From JAPLGZ01 sp038318235 (GTDB lineage Bacteria > Chloroflexota > Anaerolineae > Caldilineales > Caldilineaceae): a DNA stretch of 8,723 nucleotides. The notes below the pieces were generated by a model. It did no database searches and was not told where the DNA came from. It saw nothing but the letters and a program-made list of their open reading frames with translations. The stretch lies in contig JBBQBY010000285.1 in assembly GCA_038318235.1 (NCBI GenBank), forward strand, positions 1 through 8,723, written 5' to 3'. Of the stretch, positions 1 through 7,470 are shown in pieces. The translations under genes and the position numbers were made by a program. The number at the start of each line of letters is the position of its first letter. The first letter of the stretch is position 1.

Positions 1-64
1 AAAAAGCTATTTAAGAAAGCCTGACCAATATTGGCTCGTTCGGGGTCAAACAACATCCCATAGG
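1..64 (-). other. Possible edge of a coding region
   Basis: On the minus strand a start at 54-56 opens a frame reading MLFDPERANIGQAFLNS and continuing off the left edge. The composition looks protein-like, but about 18 codons is too little to assign a family, and no clear ribosome binding site is visible because the 112-bp inverted-repeat element begins only nine bases upstream. It could equally be non-coding flank. I do not recognise it. Confidence 0.15.
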
Positions 65-176
65 GGGTGCATCCCAAAAAAGTGGCGAGTTTTTTAGTAC
101 TCTGGAACGGCATACCCCAAATGGGGTATTGACCAAAAACATACCTCTGAAACTGCCACAAATTTGGGATGCACCC
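65..176. mobile_element. 112-bp MITE-like element with terminal inverted repeats
   Basis: The ends 65-87 and 154-176 are inverted repeats: 14 bp are identical (GGGTGCATCCCAAA), then three mismatches, then a shared GTGGC. An inner palindrome, ATACCCCA (112-119) with TGGGGTAT (122-129), has exactly the same centre of symmetry (120.5) as the outer repeats, so the whole unit is one long imperfect palindrome. It encodes no protein. This is the form of a miniature inverted-repeat transposable element mobilised in trans, or of a palindromic intergenic repeat. I see no clear target-site duplication. Its right end lies exactly where the surface-protein fragment stops resembling its family, so it probably marks an insertion or rearrangement breakpoint. 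Confidence 0.6.
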
Positions 177-177
177 T

Positions 178-732
178 GCGGAATGTGCCCACATTGTTAA
201 ACGTCTCGCTGGCTGACCCGGAGAAAGCTAGATCACCTTGAAGAACGAAGCTGGCTCCAGGTAGGTTGTTGAAGACCCCGCCACTGTCCGCATTGATGGG
301 GCCACCGCTCCAGGTTGTCGTGCCATTGTTGTCCAGGATGCGCCTTGAGAGCGTTTTGGCGCTCAAACTACTGATCGCCGCCGCGCAGTTGATGATCGTG
401 TGCCCTGACCCACTCATTGTGCCACCGGTCCAGATCAACAACCCGTTGACGGTTAGGTTTCCGCTGCCGGCCAGCGTGCCGCCGCTCAAGGTGAAGTTAT
501 GGCTGACTTCCGACTCTGTAGCGATGATGAGCGAACCGCCAGTGATCTTGAGCGCCGCTTGGCTGTGTAAGCTGTGGATGGAATCACTATTTTGTGAATG
601 GGTAACCGTGATCGCGCTACCGGTCTCAATCAGCACGTCGGCGAAGGGTCCTGGCGTAGCCCCCGTGCTCCAGTTCGCCGGGTCGTGCCATGAGCCACTT
701 GTCGTACTGACCCAGCGCACGAGGACAGCCGC
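178..732 (-). pseudogene. Fragment of a beta-helix repeat surface protein
   Basis: About 185 codons encode a Gly/Ser/Thr-rich sequence with repeated units of the type LSGGTLAGSGNLTVNGLLIW and GGTMSGSG, preceded by GSWHDPANWSTGATPGP. This pattern belongs to large secreted or cell-surface proteins with parallel beta-helix repeats, in which a WxxPANWxxGxxPGPxDxV motif recurs. Such proteins are usually much longer. Here the start is replaced by tnpB sequence in the same frame, and the end (FNNVGTFRR) is cut at the 112-bp inverted-repeat element, after which about 28 unrelated codons lead to a stop at 94-96. No signal peptide, anchor or start codon of its own survives, so this is a remnant and not a functional adhesin. 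The family assignment rests on repeat style only. Confidence 0.7.
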
Positions 733-1433
733 CGTCGTTGCCTTCTGCCGCTGGATAGATGCACGAGTTTTCAAGTAGCGATTGCGAATATGCGTAACTT
801 TCGCACCGCCAAAGAACTGCGCTTTCTGGCCGTCCGTGGTGACAGCCAAGTAGTTAATGCCACGGTCAACGCCAATAACGGCATTGTTCAATTTGTTGAC
901 GGGTTCGATTTCCTTACTGAAGGATACAGACAAAAAGACTTCGCCACTGCTGATAAACATTCTGGCATCACTGAGGTTCCAGTCAGTCAGATATTCAGCC
1001 AGCCTAGGCGCACCATGAAAGGGGACGTGTTTAATGCGTCCGTCAATTGTCCAAATACTCAAGCGGGTGCCTTCTGGCGACTACGAAAACCGAAGTCACG
1101 CCCCCGATCACCGCCTTGCAAAGCAATCGCATTGCCTGGCTTGAAGTAGATCGCCTGCTTGAGATTAGTCTTAGAGGTCTTGGCAGATTGGTATTTAGCA
1201 GACACCTGACGAACGGCGTTTTGCGTGACCTGGGCCGACAAGCCAAAGTCAGCTTTAACGGTAGCGTAGGTCAAACTATTCAGCTTAATCGTGTTATACG
1301 CAACGCTGAGGTTAGCAAAGGCGACCTGGCTGATGTAGTTACATGCGACGTTCCACTGCTGAATCGTCCGCTTAGCAACATCAATATCCAAGTCAATTTT
1401 AACTTTTGCCGTACGAACAATATCCATAGTCAT
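733..1433 (-). pseudogene. tnpB: TnpB (IS200/IS605 OrfB), frameshifted and C-truncated
   Basis: TnpB is the RNA-guided RuvC-like nuclease encoded by IS200/IS605-group transposons. The N-terminal part starts at the ATG at 1431-1433 (MTMDIVRTAKVKIDLD) and runs through the helical domain to QGGDRGRDFGFR. The frame then shifts near 1080-1086 (one base missing, judged from the family pattern) and continues as SPEGTRLSIWTIDGRIKHVP, reaching the first RuvC motif GVDRGINYLAV (catalytic Asp at 865-867) and RNRYLKTRASIQRQKA. The RuvC-II glutamate, the zinc-ribbon cysteines and the RuvC-III aspartate are absent, because at about 732 the sequence becomes surface-protein repeats. About 230 of the usual 370-450 residues remain, so the nuclease must be inactive. 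No tnpA lies nearby. Confidence 0.85.
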
Positions 1434-1497
1434 ACGAGAATTATAAATTACTCTATGGAGATTTTCAACCATCGCAAGCCGAGAAATCCCCAAGCTA

Positions 1498-1594
1498 GTA
1501 AGCTTGGCTTGCTTACGACTCGACTGAGCGTTCGACTGAGCTCACGCCGAAGTCTCGCCGAAGTCTTCCCCATGTCTGAAGGCAGGGGTACCCC
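1498..1594 (-). mobile_element. Probable left end of the tnpB element
   Basis: The stretch just upstream of tnpB carries several short structured motifs. On the tnpB strand a bulged stem-loop (1568-1588) pairs CCCC with GGGG and TGCC with GACA around a TTCA loop, which resembles the imperfect subterminal hairpins recognised by HUH transposases. It partly overlaps a perfect GGGGTACCCC palindrome (1585-1594). Two back-to-back tandem duplications (TCGACTGAGC at 1520 and 1532; CGCCGAAGTCT at 1545 and 1556) and an inverted repeat GTAAGC/GCTTAC (1498-1503, 1511-1516) lie between it and the gene. The exact transposon tip is not visible. The assignment as left end is inferred from position and hairpin form. 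Confidence 0.45.
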
Positions 1595-1623
1595 GCAAGA
1601 AGTTTTGATGGCTTGACCTTTTA

Positions 1624-2607
1624 CTAATGGCGACCCTTGATCATGATCAACGCACTTGGGATAGTCACGCAGGCCAACAAGCCAGCCAAGGCCGCTACCG
1701 TCAAGCCATCGGGGGCAATGATCGACTGCCCACGCAACGCCTGCCAGGTGAGCAACGCCAGCAAGCCTGCATAGCCCAGCCCGGCGAGCCACACGAGCGC
1801 AAGCCGGGCTTTTTCACCCCAGCGTGCGGTAGCGCGGCGGCGGGTCAAGGCTCAGCCGATCAGCGGCAGTACTTGTAAGGCGTGCAGCCCAACAAAGTGC
1901 GGGAGGCGCAGATCGCCGCCGCTTGTGCTCCACCCCACCAGCGGCAAACCGGCGCCGCCATCTTCAACGCCAACACTGTGGGCGCCAAAGGCGGAAGGTT
2001 CCTGTCCGCTTGCCATGACCAAAGCCTGCGCTGCGGACGGCGTCGATGTCATCAGAATAGCCACCGACATCCCAGCCACGGTGGTTAGCAAGCCCAGCCG
2101 CAGGCCCCAGGCAAAGACGGGGTTCGCCATGCGTTGAAAGATCAGCCGGATTGCAATCACAAGATTGAGAAATAATAATGTGAAGATCAACAGACCCATG
2201 GTTGAAAAAACGGCACCATCAAAAGCTGTACTGATATTGAAATGGCTGGTTGTGCCGCGCGCTACCTGCATAATAATCAACACATTTTCAATAATCAGGG
2301 CCACACCCACGAACCAAGCGACAAACTGCACAAAGCGCCGCCACCCTTGCACATGGGTTAACAACCAAAGCAGCGTAAACGTATAGATAGAAGTCGAAAG
2401 CGAAAACTTGAAGGGCTTGATCCAGCCATTGACGCCGGTAATCGTCACCGGAGCCAGCCACATCGCCAGCAAAACGACAGGGATCAAGGTGACGGTTAGC
2501 ACGCTGCCCAAGGTGAGTGTGCGGTTGAAGCGCCAAGCCGCTTGCAGCAGCGCAATTGGTGATGCTTGAATCTGATCTGAATTAAAGGTCATTGAACGAA
2601 CGGACAT
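1624..2607 (-). pseudogene. Eight-helix membrane protein with an in-frame TGA
   Basis: One continuous frame of 327 codons, broken only by TGA at 1852-1854, encodes a polytopic inner-membrane protein. The start is the ATG at 2605-2607, with AAAGGAG eight bases upstream. Hydrophobic segments lie at about residues 31-53, 68-86, 92-116, 133-157, 167-187 and 238-252, followed after the TGA by two more (LALVWLAGLGYAGLLALL and LAGLLACVTIPSALIMI). Conserved-looking motifs are TGVNGWIKPFKFSLSTSIY near 57-75 and HFVGLHALQVLPLIG just before the stop. It resembles an uncharacterised bacterial membrane-protein family in which the last motif continues with Trp (QVLPLxGW), so the TGA probably replaced TGG. 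The product is either a 251-residue protein lacking two helices or, with readthrough, full length. Its function is unknown to me. Confidence 0.7.
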
Positions 2608-2615
2608 GGTCTGGT

Positions 2616-2622
2616 CTCCTTT
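2616..2622 (-). promoter_or_regulatory. Ribosome binding site of the membrane-protein gene
   Basis: AAAGGAG on the minus strand, eight bases before the ATG at 2605-2607. It fixes the start of the eight-helix membrane protein. Confidence 0.7.
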
Positions 2623-2663
2623 AGCAAAACAGGGCGTGTTCTGAAAAATAGTATGTGGTTGGG

Positions 2664-2693
2664 AGCATAGTCTAAGGTGGACCCCAATGTCAA
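2664..2693 (-). promoter_or_regulatory. Hybrid sigma-70 promoter using an IS3 end
   Basis: On the minus strand a perfect TTGACA (2688-2693) is followed by an 18-bp spacer and TATGCT (2664-2669), about 57 bp upstream of the membrane-protein start codon. The -35 box lies inside the left terminal repeat of the IS3-family remnant (the element starts at 2678), while the -10 box is in flanking DNA. The IS end therefore appears to complete an outward promoter for the downstream gene. The boxes are seen in the sequence; promoter activity is inferred. Confidence 0.5.
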
Positions 2694-2733
2694 GACAGTG
2701 AGCGGGTGAAAAATAGAATCCACTCTCCTTTTT

Positions 2734-3200
2734 TTAAAGAAGCTGTTGTTGTGGATTGGGTAGGGTAATGGTGTTGGCAAAATAGACTTCAGCCGGCGTC
2801 AAATAGCCGAGCGACTGATGAGGTCGATGACGATTATAGAAGTCAAAGTAGGCGGTCAGTTGAGCATGGGCCGTTTGGGTGTCTGATAATCGTTGAGATA
2901 GACCTCCTCATACTTGATGGTACGCCATAAGCGTTCATTGAAAATGTTGTCAAGCGCACGGCCTTTGCCGTCCATACTGATTTGCACATCTGCGGCCAAG
3001 AGGCGCTGGGTATACTGGGGACTGGTGAAATGACTGCCTTGGTCACTGTTCCAAATCTCCGGTTTGTCGTCAGCCAGGGCGCGATCCACCGCTAGCAAAA
3101 CGAAGTCGATGTCTAAGGTGTCATCTAGTTGCCAATTGATAACGTAGAGCGAGAACCAATCGAGCACGGCGACTAGATAGAGCCAACCGTTTTGGAGCCG
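2734..3200 (-). pseudogene. IS3-family transposase OrfB, C-terminal remnant
   Basis: The rve/DDE integrase part of an IS3-family transposase begins abruptly at RLQNGWLYLVAVLDWFSLYV. It contains the second catalytic aspartate in NSDQGSHFTSPQY and the glutamate in FNERLWRTIKYEEVY. The first aspartate, normally in a WxTDITYI-type motif, is lost in the deletion. The frame is then broken near 2877-2879, where a run of three C (minus strand) where four are expected sends the reading to TGA at 2856-2858. The adjacent frame carries the normal ending TAHAQLTAYFDFYNRHRPHQ and stops with TAA at 2734-2736. It is non-functional on two counts. Confidence 0.85.
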
Positions 3201-3204
3201 CGCC

Positions 3205-3315
3205 CTAAGGGCTCCCGACCCCGATCTCTGCGGCCAGTTGACTGATCGTCTTTTCTTCTTTCATCAGTTCTCTGACGGCTTCCGCCTTGAAGCTGGCACT
3301 ATAGTGTTTGCGCAT
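3205..3315 (-). pseudogene. IS3-family OrfA, N-terminal remnant
   Basis: A 36-codon frame starts at the ATG at 3313-3315 with MRKHYSASFKAEAVRELMKE and EKTISQLAAEIGV. This is the start of the helix-turn-helix OrfA that binds the IS ends. The normal continuation (family form HPxxLxxWK) and the leucine zipper are missing: the frame reads GSP and stops at TAG (3205-3207) at the deletion join, right before the orfB remnant. A palindrome-like GGAGCCGCGCCCTAAGGGCTCC-type run surrounds the join (3194-3215) and may have assisted the deletion. Confidence 0.75.
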
Positions 3316-3432
3316 GGCTCTTTGGGGACTTTATTTTTGCCGTTTTGACTGTCCAAATTCCTGGGTCCATTATACATCTGGATGGCAAGATGTTTATCTT
3401 ATTGCTGGAAAATGTTGGAATACTTTGCAGGG

Positions 3433-3463
3433 TGTGACCGGCATCCGTAAAATGCCGGTCACA
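3433..3463 (-). terminator. Hairpin after copA, possible terminator
   Basis: TGTGACCGGCAT (3433-3444) and ATGCCGGTCACA (3452-3463) form a perfect 12-bp stem with a 7-base loop, 28 bp beyond the copA stop codon. There is no U-run on either side, so a classical intrinsic terminator is not shown. It could be a weak or bidirectional terminator, an mRNA 3'-end stabiliser, or a small palindromic repeat. The position at the end of the copper operon favours a role in transcript ending. Confidence 0.5.
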
Positions 3464-3491
3464 GTATCTATTCAATTCAACTTGAATTTCT

Positions 3492-5957
<2,466 letters not shown>

Positions 5958-6021
5958 ATCATTTCTTTGAGCATGCTATGGAGATGCTCCGTCCCGTTAT
6001 TGCCGTAGGTAAAGTCAGACA

Positions 6022-6091
6022 GTAGGTCATCCCTTCTAGGGTGACAAGTGTGGCTTACCGAACCAATGTCATCCTAGAAGGGATGACCTAC
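6022..6091. repeat. 25-bp-arm inverted repeat between copZ and copA
   Basis: Arms 6022-6046 and 6067-6091 are complementary at 24 of 25 positions, the remaining one being a G/A difference that forms a G-U wobble on one strand. They are separated by a 20-base loop. It sits in the 143-bp gap between copZ and copA, so a transcript of the operon must contain a very stable hairpin. It may be a dispersed palindromic repeat that landed here, or an element that reduces copA relative to copZ by partial termination or by protecting the upstream message. The repeat is seen directly; the role is inferred. Confidence 0.8.
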
Positions 6092-6101
6092 GTTCTATCG
6101 T

Positions 6102-6311
6102 TTATACTGGTTCGGCTGGATAGCCGATCTCGGCCATCAACGCTTCGATCTGCTCGCTGGTGGCTGGCGTCTCGAAGGTGACGGTGACTAATTTGCTATC
6201 TTCTTTGGCTTGCACGCTCTTGACGCCAGTCAATTCGCCCACTTCATCTTGAATTGTGTGGACACAATGGCCGCAAGAGATATTGGGGGCTTTAACGGTT
6301 AATATAGTCAT
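6102..6311 (-). CDS. copZ: Copper chaperone CopZ (HMA domain)
   Basis: This is a 69-residue stand-alone heavy-metal-associated domain, the usual size of the cytosolic copper chaperone. The metal-binding loop is ISCGHCVHTI, with Cys13 and Cys16 as Cu(I) ligands, followed by the expected beta-alpha-beta pattern (GVKSVQAKEDSKLVTVTF, then SEQIEALMAEIGYPAEPV). In this family CopZ delivers Cu(I) to CopA and can load CsoR. The loop SCGHC instead of the common TCxxC leaves some room for another soft metal, but the operon with csoR and copA points to copper. The start ATG at 6309-6311 has GAAGGAG eight bases upstream. It lies 37 bp after csoR and is co-directional. Confidence 0.92.
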   Translation of the reverse strand: MTILTVKAPNISCGHCVHTIQDEVGELTGVKSVQAKEDSKLVTVTFETPATSEQIEALMAEIGYPAEPV

Positions 6312-6348
6312 GGAAGTTTCTCCTTCTTATGAATGTTGGTAGTGTCGA

Positions 6349-6627
6349 TTAGAGTTTGGTTGATTTTTCAAAGACGCTGGCCAGTTCGCCCAGCATGCGT
6401 TCGCGCTCAGTGGCATCATCACCGCGGATCGCGGTGATCACACAACTATGTAAATGGTCATCGAGAATTTGCCCATTCACCTTATGCAGGGCCGCCTGAA
6501 TGGCTTGCACCTGGCTGATAATATCAATACAATAGGCATCATCCGCCACCATTTTCTCGACACCCTTGATATGACCGGCAATACTCTTCAGACGCAGCAA
6601 CAGATCCGTTCGCTTTTTCGCATCCAT
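6349..6627 (-). CDS. csoR: Copper-sensing repressor CsoR
   Basis: CsoR-family (DUF156) all-helical repressor of 92 residues that releases DNA on binding Cu(I). The diagnostic ligands are present: Cys33 (DDAYCIDI), His58 and Cys62 (DDHLHSCV), matching the C-H-C set of copper-type CsoR as opposed to formaldehyde (FrmR) or nickel (RcnR) sensors. The N-terminal RLKSIAGHIKGVEKM helix and the QVQAIQAAL helix fit the family. I chose the ATG at 6625-6627 because AGGAG lies seven bases upstream and the MDAKKR start gives the normal length. The longer frame reaching 6702 would begin inside the promoter. It is the first gene of the copper operon and probably represses its own transcription. Confidence 0.94.
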   Translation of the reverse strand: MDAKKRTDLLLRLKSIAGHIKGVEKMVADDAYCIDIISQVQAIQAALHKVNGQILDDHLHSCVITAIRGDDATERERMLGELASVFEKSTKL

Positions 6628-6638
6628 TTTTATTCTCC

Positions 6639-6661
6639 TATCCCCCCCCAGGGGGGAGGGG
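6639..6661. promoter_or_regulatory. Second G/C-tract, possible CsoR operator
   Basis: A run of eight C, then A, then six G, A and four G, flanked by TAT, lies between the csoR transcription start region and its ribosome site. Known CsoR operators are G-tract pseudo-palindromes flanked by A/T (TACCCC...GGGGTA type), and this one fits loosely. Its CCAGGGGGG (6648-6656) is the inverted copy of CCCCCCTGG (6681-6689) in the promoter spacer, so CsoR tetramers could bind both. Binding is inferred. Confidence 0.5.
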
Positions 6662-6672
6662 TTTGTAGGTGA

Positions 6673-6702
6673 AGTATATTCCCCCCTGGTCTCCTTTGTC
6701 AA
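6673..6702 (-). promoter_or_regulatory. csoR-copZ-copA promoter with operator in spacer
   Basis: On the minus strand TTGACA (6697-6702), an 18-bp spacer and TATACT (6673-6678) form a strong sigma-70 promoter, with the transcription start expected about 40 bases before the csoR ATG. The spacer contains CCAGGGGGG directly next to the -10 box, a G-tract typical of CsoR targets. CsoR bound there would block RNA polymerase, giving copper-induced expression of the whole operon. The boxes are seen; repression is inferred from family knowledge. Confidence 0.7.
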
Positions 6703-6772
6703 AATCCCAGGTTGGCAGATCGCAGATTAGTGATGGTTGGTGAATATGAACAAGGCTGGTAGCATGTTATTT

Positions 6773-6806
6773 TGTTCACTTTCTGTTCATAAAAAGCTGC
6801 TAATAT
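6773..6806 (+). promoter_or_regulatory. Response-regulator promoter with 11-bp direct repeats
   Basis: TGTTCA occurs at 6773-6778 and again at 6784-6789, exactly 11 bp apart, followed by TAATAT (6801-6806) as a -10-like box. No good -35 box is seen at the expected position. Direct repeats spaced 11 bp upstream of a -10 are typical of OmpR/PhoB-family activator sites, so an activator may replace -35 recognition. An inverted copy, TGAACA, lies at 6747-6752. The regulator that binds is not known; the downstream product itself lacks a DNA-binding domain. Confidence 0.4.
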
Positions 6807-6834
6807 AGATGTAAATGAAAGAGGGGGCCGATGA

Positions 6835-7266
6835 ATGAACAAGCAAGTTAAAGTTCTAGTCATTGAAGATGATCCTGATATTTGTGAGTTGATCACTTTA
6901 TACGCAGAAAAAAGCGGGTATCTCGTTACCGTTGCCAACAATGGCATGAAAGGATTAGCAATGGTTTATGATAACCGCCCTGATCTGGTCATTCTGGATA
7001 TTATGCTGCCTGAAATGGACGGTTGGGAAGTTTGCCAGGAAATCAGGAGATTTGCTAAAACGCCCGTGATCATGTTGACCGGGAAAGGCGAAAATAGCGA
7101 TAAACTGAAAGGTTTCGCCCTAGGAACGGATGATTACTTGATGAAACCTTTTGATCCGAACGAACTGATGGCGAGGATCAAAGCGCTACTGCGGCGCGCC
7201 AATCCGATGTTAGATGCCAATGCGATCATTGAACTTCCTTTGTTGAAGATTAATCGTAACTACTAA
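6835..7266 (+). pseudogene. OmpR/PhoB-type response regulator, receiver domain only
   Basis: The 143 residues form a complete CheY-like receiver: acidic pocket Glu11-Asp12-Asp13, phospho-acceptor Asp55 (VILDIMLPEMDGW), Thr82 and Lys104 (LMKPFDP), so phosphorylation should still be possible. After the linker LLRRANPMLDANAIIELPLLKINRNY the frame ends at TAA, just where the winged-helix DNA-binding domain of a full-length (about 225-240 aa) regulator would begin. The stop codon shares its last base with a 131-bp palindromic repeat, and no DNA-binding domain follows. Insertion-plus-deletion truncation is therefore likely, although a free-standing receiver is possible. Start ATG 6835-6837 has GAGGGGG seven bases upstream. 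No histidine kinase is in the window. Confidence 0.8.
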
Positions 7267-7396
7267 CCCCACCCTAACCCTCCCCTGGAAAGGGAGGGAA
7301 CCAGGAAGGGGAGGATGATAGCGCTTCTGCTAGCTACCTATTATGGTCCTCCACGTGACAGTCCCCTCCCTCGTTTGGGGAGGGTTAGGGTGGGGT
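7266..7396. repeat. 131-bp palindromic intergenic element
   Basis: Terminal arms 7266-7285 and 7377-7396 are perfect 20-bp inverted repeats (GGGGAGGGTTAGGGTGGGGT on the right side). A second pair, GGGAGGG (7292-7298) and CCCTCCC (7364-7370), shares the same centre at 7331. A GCTAGC palindrome lies at 7329-7334. Outside the arms, GTAACTAC (7256-7263) and GTAGTTAC (7403-7410) form a further, slightly offset pair. There is no coding content. It looks like a non-autonomous MITE or REP-like element, and its left border coincides with the stop of the response regulator. Confidence 0.75.
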
Positions 7397-7438
7397 GGCT
7401 TGGTAGTTACTCGGATTTGTATTTCCACCAGCGCGCCA

Positions 7439-7452
7439 CCGTAGTGCTACGG
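7439..7452. promoter_or_regulatory. Small palindrome before the acetyltransferase gene
   Basis: CCGTAG and CTACGG flank a TG centre, about 6 bp before the Shine-Dalgarno site of the GNAT gene. It might be an operator half-site pair or a short leader hairpin, and chance is possible. Confidence 0.2.
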
Positions 7453-7470
7453 ACAAGTGGGGAGGACATC

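Larger units (their letters stand above)
2678..3369 (-). mobile_element. IS3-family insertion sequence, internally deleted
   Basis: The element is about 692 bp, against about 1.2-1.5 kb for intact IS3-family elements. Its ends are imperfect inverted repeats: both begin TGGACCC and share GACAGT at the same offset (2694-2699 on plus; 3348-3353 on the other strand). Between them are an N-terminal orfA piece and a C-terminal orfB piece, with the rest of orfA and the start of orfB missing, so transposase cannot be made. I see no direct target repeat at the borders (AGG on the left, TTA on the right), which fits an old or rearranged copy. It lies between the membrane-protein gene and the end of copA. 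Confidence 0.75.

Noticed and set aside
94..1062. A new TnpB-surface protein effector fusion
   Set aside because: TnpB lacks the later RuvC motifs and zinc ribbon, has an upstream frameshift, and the surface part lacks both ends. It is a chance in-frame join of remnants.
1520..1566. Short tandem repeats as a CRISPR array
   Set aside because: Only two copies of each 10-12 bp unit, with no spacers and no cas genes.
1047..1616. Plus-strand open frame opposite tnpB
   Set aside because: It is antisense to the recognisable TnpB N-terminus and has no family features.
1852..1854. TGA recoded as Trp or selenocysteine
   Set aside because: Other genes here end in TGA (for example the acetyltransferase), Trp is otherwise TGG, and I saw no selenocysteine hairpin or expected Sec position. 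Nonsense mutation is simpler.
2589..2780. A 63-codon minus-strand frame across the IS end
   Set aside because: It spans the transposase C-terminus, the IS terminal repeat and a promoter in a different frame, with no recognisable protein signal.
6628..6702. A 25-residue N-terminal extension of CsoR
   Set aside because: The extension would be encoded by the promoter -35 to leader region, is not family-like, and the internal ATG has a good ribosome site.
7315..7470. A 52-residue N-terminal extension of the acetyltransferase
   Set aside because: It is translated from the palindromic element and is not GNAT-like; GTG at 7471 has a clear ribosome site.
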